This document shows positions 26,033 through 33,847 of a DNA stretch of 64,000 bases, piece after piece. Source of the stretch: Streptomyces sp. SCL15-4 (GTDB lineage Bacteria; Actinomycetota; Actinomycetes; Streptomycetales; Streptomycetaceae); NCBI RefSeq assembly GCF_033366695.1, contig NZ_JAOBTQ010000001.1, positions 1,116,001 to 1,180,000 of the forward strand, written 5' to 3'. The translations under genes were made by a program, and so were the position numbers. Within the stretch, counting starts at the first letter, position 1. Each line of letters starts with the position of its first letter. The notes below the pieces were generated by a model that saw only the letters and a list, made by a program, of their open reading frames with translations, searched no databases and was not told where the DNA came from.

Positions 26033-26683
26033 GTGAACCTTTTGCTGCTTCCGGGTGTGTACGCCCCTCAGGACGACACGGAATTGCTGGTGGAGGCCCT
26101 GCGCGAGGAGGCCCCACCGCCGGGTACCCGCGTGCTGGACGTGGGGACCGGGAGCGGGGCCCTGGCACTGGCGGCGGCCCGGCAGGGCGCCGAGGTGACC
26201 GCGGTGGACGTGTCCCGGCAGGCGGTGTGGACGGCCCGGCTGAACGCCTGGCTGAGCCGGCTGCCGGTGCGCATCCGGCGCGGCAACCTCTTCGCACCGG
26301 TCCGGGGCCGCACCTACGACCTGATCCTGGCGAACCCGCCCTATGTGCCGGCGCCCGAGACCGGGCGCGGGCCGCGCGGCCGGTCGCGGGCCTGGGACGC
26401 GGGGAACGACGGCCGGCTGCTGCTGGACCGGATCTGCCGGGACGCCCCGGCACTGCTGCGGCCCGGAGGGCTGCTGCTGATCGTGCACTCGGCCCTGAGC
26501 GGCCCCGACCGCACCCTGGAGCTGCTGCGGGCGGCGGGCCTGACGGCCGAGGTGGTCCGGCGCCGCCGTGTGCCCTTCGGCCCGGTGCTGCGCTCCCGGG
26601 AGGACTGGCTGCGCCGGCGCGGGCTGCTCGCGCCGGCCGACGACAAGGAAGAGCTGGTGGTCATCCGTGCCGAACGACCCTAG
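26033..26683 (+). CDS. HemK2/MTQ2-like class I SAM methyltransferase
   Basis: 216 residues. The SAM-binding motif is VLDVGTGSGALALAAA and the substrate motif NPPYVP is the one used by glutamine/adenine N-methyltransferases of the HemK/PrmC group. PGVYAPQDDTELL at the N terminus matches that group. The target may be a protein Gln or a small molecule; context favours a dedicated role. The start is uncertain: GTG at 26033 or TTG at 26042, the latter better placed behind GAGTGAGGTG. Its 3' end overlaps the CDGSH gene by 17 nt. Confidence 0.88.
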   Translation: MNLLLLPGVYAPQDDTELLVEALREEAPPPGTRVLDVGTGSGALALAAARQGAEVTAVDVSRQAVWTARLNAWLSRLPVRIRRGNLFAPVRGRTYDLILANPPYVPAPETGRGPRGRSRAWDAGNDGRLLLDRICRDAPALLRPGGLLLIVHSALSGPDRTLELLRAAGLTAEVVRRRRVPFGPVLRSREDWLRRRGLLAPADDKEELVVIRAERP

Positions 26684-26948
26684 TGACAGCGCGCCGCGCG
26701 AACCGGCCGGCGAGACGCCGTACGAAGCGGCCGGCGACCCTCCGCGCGACCCGGCCGGGGCCGCCCGGCGGATCACCGTGCAACGCCGCGGGCCCCTCCT
26801 GGTGGAAGGGCCCGTGGAAGTCGAACTGGAGGACGGGACCACGGTCCGCTCGGACCGGTTCCGCGTCGCTCTGTGTACCTGCCGGCGCAGCCGCCGCTAC
26901 CCCTGGTGCGACACGAGCCACCGGCGCAGGGCGCATACACCTGGTTGA
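26667..26948 (+). CDS. CDGSH-type iron-sulfur protein (mitoNEET-like)
   Basis: 93 residues. The C terminus has C-x-C-x2-S-x3-P-x-C-D-x2-H (CTCRRSRRYPWCDTSH), the three-Cys/one-His ligand set of [2Fe-2S] CDGSH proteins. The preceding part (ITVQRRGPLLVEGPVEVE) is the typical small beta fold, and the first 30 residues are a disordered Pro/Glu-rich extension. The GTG start at 26667 lies within the end of the methyltransferase gene, with GGTGG 6 nt upstream, implying translational coupling. It is a likely electron carrier for the iron enzyme two genes upstream (inference). Confidence 0.88.
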   Translation: MPNDPSDSAPREPAGETPYEAAGDPPRDPAGAARRITVQRRGPLLVEGPVEVELEDGTTVRSDRFRVALCTCRRSRRYPWCDTSHRRRAHTPG

Positions 26949-26963
26949 AACCGTACGTTTTTC

Positions 26964-27006
26964 GCCGCTCCCCGGACGGCCCCCCACGGACCGGCCGGGG
27001 AGCGGC
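26964..27006. terminator. 12-bp inverted repeat after the CDGSH gene
   Basis: Arms 26964-26975 and 26995-27006 pair perfectly with a 19-nt loop, 16 bp after the operon's last stop codon. A T-run precedes the stem on the plus strand, so it reads as a factor-independent terminator better from the minus side. It probably ends the redox operon and insulates the inhibitor gene. Confidence 0.65.
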
Positions 27007-27142
27007 TGTGTGCCCGGAGCCGGCGGGCGGCCCCACTCCGCCCGCCTGCCCCGGTGCGAGATCGCAGGTTCCCCGCTCCAGGGGCCGCACTCCCCAGTTG
27101 CGGGCCTGATCCGGCTTCCACGGGGTCCCGTGCGATCCCGGT

Positions 27143-27577
27143 CTAGAACGCGAAGAGGCTGCCGCCGACGGCATCCCTCGCGCACGCGTTGCCGAAAGTG
27201 CGCTCGTAGGAGACGCGCTGGCCCTGCCAGACGCCCTGCACCGTGACCACGACGGGGTCGTACACCTTGGTGCACATCACGCCGTCGGCGTCCTTCAGGG
27301 CGTCGAAGTCGCCGCCCAGGCCGCGCAGTTCGGCGCAGGCCTCGACGGGGGCCGGATGAGTCCCGGAGGCCGTCGGGGCGCAGCTCAGGGTGACGGCGCG
27401 CTCCGGAGTGGCCGTGGCCACGTCGTTGCCGTGGCCGGTGGTGAGCACCAGCGCCGAGGGGGCGTAGAGCGACGACGGGGCGGCGCCCGGTGCAGCGACG
27501 GCGGCCCCGGTCAGGGGTCCGCAAACGGCGGCGGCCGTGAGGCCGAGGGCCGCTGCCCAGCGCGCGGTGTTCCGCAT
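27143..27577 (-). CDS. ssi: Secreted SSI-family protease inhibitor with P1 lysine
   Basis: 144 residues: a signal peptide (MRNTARW, hydrophobic core, cleavage near AVAAPG) and a mature inhibitor of about 110 residues. Four Cys at 66, 81, 102 and 132 show the SSI spacing (15 and 30), giving two disulfides. The reactive loop reads MCTKVYDP, so P1 is K104 in place of the Met of the classical subtilisin inhibitor, predicting trypsin-like protease inhibition. The ATG at 27577 is chosen because GGAAGG lies 9 nt upstream; for the ATG at 27586 the site would abut the codon. The streptogrisin-like protease at 11.2 kb belongs to a class that such inhibitors can control. Confidence 0.95.
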   Translation of the reverse strand: MRNTARWAAALGLTAAAVCGPLTGAAVAAPGAAPSSLYAPSALVLTTGHGNDVATATPERAVTLSCAPTASGTHPAPVEACAELRGLGGDFDALKDADGVMCTKVYDPVVVTVQGVWQGQRVSYERTFGNACARDAVGGSLFAF

Positions 27578-27900
27578 TGTGTGCATCCTTCCGCTCGAAC
27601 AGTCGGGTTGCCGGCTCCAGCCCGGTCGGGTGCCGGAGCGGCGTGCGCCACTCTGCCGAGTCCACCGGCGAAACTCACATCGAACCCATGGGTTTCAGTA
27701 ACCTTTCGTATTGAATCAGTGGCGTGAAGTAACGGAAATCGAACGGCGGGACCCCGTAACAGAGCGGTTCCCCCGTCCCGGAAACAGCCGGATGGCCGAA
27801 AAACAGCGCGTCGTTAATCGTCCTGAAACATTCCGGCTTCGCTCGCCCAGAGCCCCTTCATGACTCCCCGTGTTCACGAAGTGATCACCGCGGGGACGGT
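27578..27900. promoter_or_regulatory. Upstream region of the inhibitor gene with a 12-bp palindrome
   Basis: About 320 bp of lower GC than average and no gene. A perfect palindrome AACCCATGGGTT (27683-27694) lies about 105 bp upstream of the inhibitor start, next to AT-rich sequence (27694-27735) likely to hold its promoter. The far end holds the 3' flank of the lectin-fusion gene. Confidence 0.5.
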
Positions 27901-29421
27901 TCAGGTCCAGCGCTCTCCGGCGGAGCCGTCCCGTACCTTGACGACGACGTCGGCGCCCGGCCGGCCGGCGCCGGCGGCGAGCGCGAGGGAACGGTCCCAG
28001 CGGGGCGTCAGCTCGCCTTGTGCGGTGAGGTCGTAGCGCACGTCGGCGCCGCGTGCCGCGCCGGCGCCGGGACAGTCGCCGAGGAGCACCACGCCCGCGT
28101 CGGCGTGCGAGTCCAGGCACAGGCCGGCACCGGCCGCGCTGCGCAGCACCCCGTCGCCGCCGTAGGTCCACCGCTGGGTGGCCGCGGCGGAGCAGACGGC
28201 GAGGACGGCGCTCGTCCCGGCGCGGGGCGGCCCCTTGACGTCCAGGCACAGGCCGGTGCCGTTGCGCAGCGGCCCCGGCCGGCCGGCGGCGGGCAGCCCC
28301 GCGGAGGCGGAGGCGGACGGAGAGGGGCCGCCGGTGCCGGTCGCCGCGCCGGTGGGGACGGCCGGGCCGGGGCCGCCGGCGCCGCCGTCCGGCCACGGGC
28401 AGACCGCCAGGACCGTCGCGAGCAGTCCGGCCGCGACCAGCAAGAGACCCGCCGGCAGCGTCCGGGGCGAGCGGGCGGCTCCGGGCGTGCGGCCCGCGGC
28501 CGCCCGGACGGGGAACCGGCCCGGCCGGCCGCCGCGCCGGCGTCCGCCGGAGCGCCGCGGGCCGCCGCGGCCGCGGGCGGGCCCGGGGCCGCGGCCGGGG
28601 CGCGAGTCGAGATAGCGGCGGGCGCCCCAGCCGAGCACGGCCTCGGCGAGCAGCACGCCGGGGGCCGCCTCGGCGTGGCCGAGCTGGTCGGCCGCGTGCC
28701 GGCAGTGCGCGCAGCCGGCCAGATGCTCGCGGACATCGGGCAGTAGCGCGCCGCCGCGGCGTATGGCGACGTCGAGGAGCCGGTTGTGGTAGCGGCAATC
28801 CCTGCCGGGTGCGCGTTCCCGGTGGGCGCGTACCAGGCCCTCGCGGAATTTCTCCCGGGCCTGTCCGAGCAGGGCCGTCGCGTTCTCGGCGTCGATGCCG
28901 AGCAGGGCGGCGGGCACGGCGGGCGGCTCGGCCTCGACCTCGGTGTGCCACAGCAGTGCCTGTTCCAGCGGGGAAAGGCCGTGGAACGCGCTCTCGGAGA
29001 GAACGCGGTTCTCCGGAATCGGCGTGCGCGCGGCGCGCATGCCGCGCCCGCCGGCCGGTTTCGCGAGTCCGGGCAGCACGGCGGTGATCCGGTCCGTGCC
29101 GGACCAGTTCACGACCGTGTCCCGGACCGTCACCAGCAGGCGTGGCCGCAGCGCGTCGGCGCTCTCGCCGAGCGCCAGCCGGCCGAAGACCTGGTGGAAG
29201 GCGGTCGCGGTGACCATGTGGGCAAGGGGTCCGGCGCCGGCCAGGCAGATGACCGCGTACTCGTGCGCGGGCTGCCAGTGCCGGGCCATCAGCAGGGCGG
29301 CGGACCGGGAGGCCTCGGCGTCGGAGCCGGCCCGCAGCGGCCCGGCGAGGAATTCGTCGGACTCCCCGGGAGCGGCGCCGGACGGCGGGCAGGACGGACG
29401 AGGGGGGTGGGGGGTGAGCAC
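27901..29421 (-). CDS. Sigma-factor-like / zinc-finger / membrane / ricin-lectin fusion protein
   Basis: 506 residues. The first roughly 200 resemble an ECF-type sigma factor region (helical, with FHQVFGRLALGESADALRPRLL and SPLEQALLWHTEVEAEPPA). A putative zinc-binding anti-sigma-like motif HLAGCAHC follows (about 250), then an Arg/Gly-rich linker, one membrane helix (TLPAGLLLVAAGLLATVLAV, about 345-365), a Pro/Ser/Thr linker and a ricin-type beta-trefoil with LCLDVKG and LCLDSH repeats. This would put the lectin outside and the sigma-like part inside the cell. The GTG start at 29421 has GGAGGA 9 nt upstream. Such fusions occur in Streptomyces without a settled function; a carbohydrate-sensing regulator is an inference. 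Confidence 0.8.
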   Translation of the reverse strand: MLTPHPPRPSCPPSGAAPGESDEFLAGPLRAGSDAEASRSAALLMARHWQPAHEYAVICLAGAGPLAHMVTATAFHQVFGRLALGESADALRPRLLVTVRDTVVNWSGTDRITAVLPGLAKPAGGRGMRAARTPIPENRVLSESAFHGLSPLEQALLWHTEVEAEPPAVPAALLGIDAENATALLGQAREKFREGLVRAHRERAPGRDCRYHNRLLDVAIRRGGALLPDVREHLAGCAHCRHAADQLGHAEAAPGVLLAEAVLGWGARRYLDSRPGRGPGPARGRGGPRRSGGRRRGGRPGRFPVRAAAGRTPGAARSPRTLPAGLLLVAAGLLATVLAVCPWPDGGAGGPGPAVPTGAATGTGGPSPSASASAGLPAAGRPGPLRNGTGLCLDVKGPPRAGTSAVLAVCSAAATQRWTYGGDGVLRSAAGAGLCLDSHADAGVVLLGDCPGAGAARGADVRYDLTAQGELTPRWDRSLALAAGAGRPGADVVVKVRDGSAGERWT

Positions 29422-29681
29422 GGGGCGGATTCCTCCGGCGCGTGGTGCGAGCGGAAATTCACCGAGGGGGAACCCTTGCACACCTTCCACACGAGCAACA
29501 AGGCGCTCGTACGATGTCGACCGTTTGAGAGGGAGTCGGCGCTGCGGCGCCGGTCGAGAATCGACAGAAAGCGGTTCCTCTTCCGCACCCCGTGTGAAGC
29601 GCGCGCCCGCACCGGCCGGGCGCGCGCGCTCCCGGAAGGCGCGGTCCGGTAGTGGACTGAGGTCCGGTCCTCCCCGAGAGG
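29422..29681. other. Upstream region of the lectin-fusion gene
   Basis: It holds the GGAGGA site (29431-29436) and lower-GC stretches at about 29485-29600 that may contain the promoter. Overlapping frames look non-coding. No gene was seen. Confidence 0.45.
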
Positions 29682-29732
29682 CCCCGCTCCGGCCGGTGGC
29701 TCCGGCGGCTTCCTCCGCCGGCCGGAGCGGGG
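29682..29732 (-). terminator. Long GC-rich hairpin ending the toxin-antitoxin operon
   Basis: Arms 29682-29696 and 29718-29732 form a perfect 15-bp stem that begins next to the toxin stop codon. The loop contains a further inner stem (CGGCGG with CCGCCG). It is probably the terminator of the minus-strand toxin-antitoxin operon. Confidence 0.75.
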
Positions 29733-30110
29733 TCAGATCTGCCAGGCGCGCAGCCGGTCGGCGGCGCCGTAGACGTCGGTCTTGCCGGAGATCAGGTCCC
29801 GGGCGAGGTCGACGAGGGCGCCGTAGGGCGGGTCGATGCCGGCGCCGCTGACGAACATGTAGGCCACGGCGGTGGCGCAGGCGAAGCGGGCGTTGGCGGC
29901 GGGCAGCGGCTTGAGCACGGCGAGGGTGTGCAGCAGCGCGGCGGCCCGCCAGGCCGCGTCGGAGTCGACACCGAGCCGGGGCGGGTCCACCCGGTGCCGC
30001 GCGACGGCCGCGACCAGCGCCGAGAAGTCGTCCACGGCGGGCTGGTCGGGCAGGACCTCCTCGTGCCGCTGGAGCAGCCAGGGGACGTCGATGTGGATGA
30101 CGGGGGCCAT
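29733..30110 (-). CDS. Doc/Fic-like toxin with altered Fic motif
   Basis: 125 residues, the size of Doc-type toxins. The Fic core HPFxx[G/A]N[G/K]R appears as KPLPAANAR (about 67-75): the catalytic His is Lys and the Phe is Leu, while Asn and Arg remain. Doc proteins phosphorylate EF-Tu and Fic proteins AMPylate targets; with the His missing, either activity is doubtful. The start is 3 bp after the antitoxin stop, so the pair is an operon. It could be a domesticated or inactive toxin, or a variant with different chemistry. Confidence 0.82.
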   Translation of the reverse strand: MAPVIHIDVPWLLQRHEEVLPDQPAVDDFSALVAAVARHRVDPPRLGVDSDAAWRAAALLHTLAVLKPLPAANARFACATAVAYMFVSGAGIDPPYGALVDLARDLISGKTDVYGAADRLRAWQI

Positions 30111-30113
30111 CGG

Positions 30114-30353
30114 TCAGGCGGCCTCGCCCCTGCCGGGGCGCTCGTCGTCGGGGAAGGCCGCGGCGAACTCCTCGGCATGGCCGGCGAAGAAGCGGCGGAA
30201 GGCGTCCGCGCCCTCCTTCAGGGCCCGGTGCCGGGCGATGTCGGCGGCGGCGGCCGCGCGGACCAGGGCCTTCATCGACGTACCGCGCTCCTTGGCGATC
30301 TGGCGCAGGTCCTCTAGTTCCCGTTCGCTGAACTCCACGTTGAGAGCTGGCAT
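30114..30353 (-). CDS. Antitoxin, ribbon-helix-helix type
   Basis: 79 residues. The N terminus LNVEFSERELEDLRQIAKERGTS is typical of a ribbon-helix-helix DNA-binding domain, and the C-terminal part (ALKEGADAFRRFFAGHAEEF) is a helix suited to toxin binding. It is upstream of and adjacent to the Fic-like toxin gene. Two CGGTACCG palindromes (30361-30368 and 30416-30423) lie just upstream of its start, fitting autorepression by the pair (inference). Confidence 0.85.
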   Translation of the reverse strand: MPALNVEFSERELEDLRQIAKERGTSMKALVRAAAAADIARHRALKEGADAFRRFFAGHAEEFAAAFPDDERPGRGEAA

Positions 30354-30360
30354 GCCCTCA

Positions 30361-30423
30361 CGGTACCGCGCGGGTACTCAGGCGTAAATATCCCCAGGTG
30401 GGACGGCCTGCATCGCGGTACCG
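30361..30423. promoter_or_regulatory. Paired CGGTACCG palindromes upstream of the antitoxin
   Basis: Perfect 8-bp palindromes lie at 30361-30368 and 30416-30423 (extended to GCGGTACCGC in the second), 55 bp apart. AT-rich GTAAATAT between them is likely the -10 region of the minus-strand operon. This layout is usual for toxin-antitoxin operators. Confidence 0.55.
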
Positions 30424-30455
30424 CCAGGTCTGAACCCGTCGTCTTACGCGCCCTC

Positions 30456-33400
30456 TCACGCGTCCAGTCCGCTGATGCGTACCGCTCCCTCGGGGCGGCC
30501 GGGGCGGGCGCTGGTGAGGGTCAGGCGCAGGCGGGAGCCCCGGACCGGGGCGAAGGTGAGGACGGTGGGGCTGTCGGAGACGGTGGCCCACTCCACCCTC
30601 GCCTCCCTCACCGGGACCCAGGCGTGTCCGTTCCACACCGCGACCTCGACGCGCGCGGGCAGGGTGTGGTGCGCGTCGACCGTGAAGGAGACGGCCACCC
30701 GGTCGAAGGTCCGGGTGCGCCCGTGGTCGACCGACACCCAGTCCTTCTCCCGGGCCCCGTCGAACGCGGGCAGCAGCGCGGTGGCCTGCTTGGCGAAGGC
30801 GTTGGACCAGCCGGTGGCCGGGTCGCCGTCCAGCATCGCGGCGGGCGGGGTGTCCGGACGGCCGGAGTAACTGGCGTCCGCGTGCGGGTAGCCGGGCGGC
30901 GCCGGGTGGTCGGGCCGGAGGACGGCGGGTGCGGTGGTCACGGCCGGGCGGGCCGCAGTGGTGCGCAGGCGGACGGTGCCCGGGCGCAGGCCGTCCGCGC
31001 GGGCGGTGACCTTCAGGGCGCCGGCCTCGGTGCCGGACCGGACGATCGCGAGCGCCTTGCCGTGGAAGGCGGTGCGGGTGCTCGCCTGGTAGCGCTCGGC
31101 GCTCTCCTGGCGGCCGTTGTCGACGCCGGCCAGGGAGCCGCCCAGGACGTCGAAGGCGATGAGGTGCGCGGCGTCGGGCACGACGACCCCGTGCGCGTCG
31201 GTGATCTCGGCGGTGACGAAGGCGAGCGACCGGCCGTCGGCGGGCAGGGACCCCCGGTCGGCGGTGAGGCGTACGGCGTGCGGGGCGCCGGCCGTGCGCA
31301 GGACGTCACTGGCGACGACCTCGCCGTCCCGCCGGGCCACCGCCCTCAGCTCGCCGGGCCGGTAGCGCACCTTCCAGGTCAGGTGCAGCTTGCCGGCGCT
31401 GCCGTTGGGGCTGGTGTAACTGCCCGGCCAAGGGCCGTCGGTGAAGGTCTTGTCGTCGCCGGTGGCCTCGGTGGTCTCCAGGTAGGCGCGGCCGTCGGTG
31501 GTCTTCTTGACGTCGAACTCCCGTACGCCGAGGGACTCGCCGTCGAGGAACAGCTCGACGGTGGGCACGTTGGCGTACGCCCACACCTCGACGGTGTCGC
31601 CTTCCTCGTGGTTCCAGGTCATCGGCAGCAGATGGACCATCGGCTCGGTGGTCCACTGGCTCCTGAAGAGGTGGTACATGTCCTTGGGGAAGCCGGCCGT
31701 GTCGACGGCGCCGAAGAAGGACGCCTTCACCGGGAACACGTCGTACGGGGTCGGTTCGCCGATGTAGTCGATGCCGGACCACAGGAACTGGCCCGCGAAC
31801 CACTTCCGGTCCCGGTCCTTCTTGTGCCCGTACTCGCCGCTCATCGTCCAGGAGGCGAGGTTGTTGTCGTAGGAGGAGACCTCCCGGCGGCCGGGGGTGT
31901 GGTTCTCGCCGGTGTTCAGGTGCTCGGGCTCCTGGTAGGTGCCCCGGGTGGAGGTCTCCGAGGAGGACTCGGACTCGAAGAGGAACAGGTGCGGGTAGGC
32001 GGCGTGCAGGGCGTCCACCGACTTGGCCGTGTTGTAGTTGAGGCCGAGGCCGTCCAGCTTGGCGAGCATCAGGTCGGCCGCCGAGCCCTTGGCGGGCGGC
32101 CGCCGGTACTTGTCGGAGCCGATGACGAGCGGCCGGGTGTCGTCGGCGGCCCTGATCGCGCCGATGATCCGGTCCGCCATGGCCAGGCCCGCGGTGGAGG
32201 TGGAGTCGGGGATCTCGTTGCCGATGGACCACAGCACCACGGCCGGTGAGTTGCGGGCGGCCAGGACCATCTCCGTGGCGTCCCGCTCGCACCACTCGTC
32301 GAAGAACCGGCCGTAGTCGTACGCCGTCTTGCCGGTGCGCCAGCAGTCGAATGCCTCCACCAGCATGACGATGCCCAGTTCCTCGCAGACGCGGATCAGC
32401 TCCGGCGCGGGCGGGTTGTGCGAGGTGCGCAGCGCGTTGACACCCATCGACTTCATGATCCGCATCTGGCGGCGGACGGCGTCGGCGCTGATCGCGGCGC
32501 CGAGGGCGCCCTGGTCGTGATGGAGGTCGACACCCTTGATCTTGGTGTGGACGCCGTTGAGCGAGAAACCCTCGTCGGGGTCGAAGCGGAAGGTGCGGAT
32601 GCCGAAGGACGTGCGCCGGGTGTCGGTGGTGCGGCCGGCCACGCGCAGCTCGGTGTGCAGGGTGTAGCGGTGCCCGGGGGTCTCGAAGTCCCACAGCAGC
32701 GGGTCGGCGACGGTCAGTTCGTGGGTCTGCGCGGCCTCTTCGGCGACGGTGACCGTGCTGGCCGTACGGGCCACGGTCCGGCCGTCGGGCGCGGTGATCC
32801 GGGAGCGGATCTCCACGTCCGCGGCGGTGCCGGAGTCGTTGCGCGCGGTGGTCACCACCCGGACCAGCGCCCGGCCGGCGGAGACCTCCGGCGTGGTGAC
32901 CCGGGTTCCCCAGCGGGCCACGTGCACCGGCTCGGTGATCACCAGGCGGGCCTCGCGGTAGATGCCGCTGCCGGAGTACCAGCGGCTGCTGGGCAGCCGG
33001 TTGCGCACGCCGACCGCGAGCACGTTGGGCGTGCTGCCGTCGGTGTGCACCAGGCCGGTGAGATCGAGGGCGAAGCCGGTGTAGCCGTAGGGGTGGCGGC
33101 CCGCCTCCGTGCCGTTGCAGTAGACGTGGGCGTCCATGTAGACGCCGTCGAACTCGACCGAGACGCGCCGGCCGGTGTACGAGCGCGGCAGGGTGAAGGA
33201 GAGCCGGTACCAGCCGAGGCCGCCCGGCAGGAAGCCGGTGCCGCCGGTGGTGTGGTGCTCGGTGGTGGGCGTCTGCTCGATGCTCCAGTCGTGCGGGATG
33301 CGGACCTCGCGCCAGGCCGAGTCGTCGTAGCCGGGGTCGGTGGGCCGCGCCGGGTCACCGGCCGGGTCGGTGGCGCCGACCGGGTCGGCGAGCAGGAACC

Positions 33401-33551
33401 GCCAGCCGTCCCGCAGCGGCACCGTGTGGCGTCCGCCGGTGCCGGACGCCTCGGCGGCGAGGGCGGCCGGGGCCGCCGCGAGGGCCGGGAGCGTTCCGGC
33501 CGCGGGTGCCGCCGCGGCTGCGGCCAGAACCGATCTGCGCGTGACCGTCAT
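30456..33551 (-). CDS. Secreted glycoside hydrolase family 2 (beta-galactosidase/beta-glucuronidase-like)
   Basis: 1031 residues. The N terminus has a twin-arginine-type signal (MTVTRRSVLAAAAAAP). It continues with a jelly-roll sugar-binding domain, an Ig-like domain, and the TIM barrel with the acid/base Glu at about 446 in WSIGNEIPD and a nucleophile in the FESESSSET segment. Then come Ig-like and DUF4982-like modules, and a C-terminal F5/8-type discoidin-like domain (last 135 residues). It releases a beta-linked sugar from an oligosaccharide outside the cell; the exact sugar is not predictable. The ATG at 33551 has GAGGGAGGG about 6 nt upstream. It is transcribed alone, divergent from a PP2C phosphatase. 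Confidence 0.93.
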   Translation of the reverse strand: MTVTRRSVLAAAAAAPAAGTLPALAAAPAALAAEASGTGGRHTVPLRDGWRFLLADPVGATDPAGDPARPTDPGYDDSAWREVRIPHDWSIEQTPTTEHHTTGGTGFLPGGLGWYRLSFTLPRSYTGRRVSVEFDGVYMDAHVYCNGTEAGRHPYGYTGFALDLTGLVHTDGSTPNVLAVGVRNRLPSSRWYSGSGIYREARLVITEPVHVARWGTRVTTPEVSAGRALVRVVTTARNDSGTAADVEIRSRITAPDGRTVARTASTVTVAEEAAQTHELTVADPLLWDFETPGHRYTLHTELRVAGRTTDTRRTSFGIRTFRFDPDEGFSLNGVHTKIKGVDLHHDQGALGAAISADAVRRQMRIMKSMGVNALRTSHNPPAPELIRVCEELGIVMLVEAFDCWRTGKTAYDYGRFFDEWCERDATEMVLAARNSPAVVLWSIGNEIPDSTSTAGLAMADRIIGAIRAADDTRPLVIGSDKYRRPPAKGSAADLMLAKLDGLGLNYNTAKSVDALHAAYPHLFLFESESSSETSTRGTYQEPEHLNTGENHTPGRREVSSYDNNLASWTMSGEYGHKKDRDRKWFAGQFLWSGIDYIGEPTPYDVFPVKASFFGAVDTAGFPKDMYHLFRSQWTTEPMVHLLPMTWNHEEGDTVEVWAYANVPTVELFLDGESLGVREFDVKKTTDGRAYLETTEATGDDKTFTDGPWPGSYTSPNGSAGKLHLTWKVRYRPGELRAVARRDGEVVASDVLRTAGAPHAVRLTADRGSLPADGRSLAFVTAEITDAHGVVVPDAAHLIAFDVLGGSLAGVDNGRQESAERYQASTRTAFHGKALAIVRSGTEAGALKVTARADGLRPGTVRLRTTAARPAVTTAPAVLRPDHPAPPGYPHADASYSGRPDTPPAAMLDGDPATGWSNAFAKQATALLPAFDGAREKDWVSVDHGRTRTFDRVAVSFTVDAHHTLPARVEVAVWNGHAWVPVREARVEWATVSDSPTVLTFAPVRGSRLRLTLTSARPGRPEGAVRISGLDA

Positions 33552-33847
33552 GGGCGGCCCTCCCTCATCGGGGCTCGTCAAAGCTCAACAGGACTCAGAA
33601 GTACTCACAACTGATCGCGAACAAACAGATTCTGACGGCCTGCTCCACGCGATCGTCAAGGGTCCGGACGCGTACGGCTGCGTACGGCCGTGATCGGGCC
33701 GGATTTCCCCGGTGACCGGACCCGCCCGTGTTCGACGGGTCGGCCATGTGGACCCGGCGCCGCCGCTCACGGATGGACATCACGCACTACGCTGGACCAC
33801 GGGTGGTGCCATCTGTTCACCGGGAGTGTGCGCTTGGAGCGGCGACG

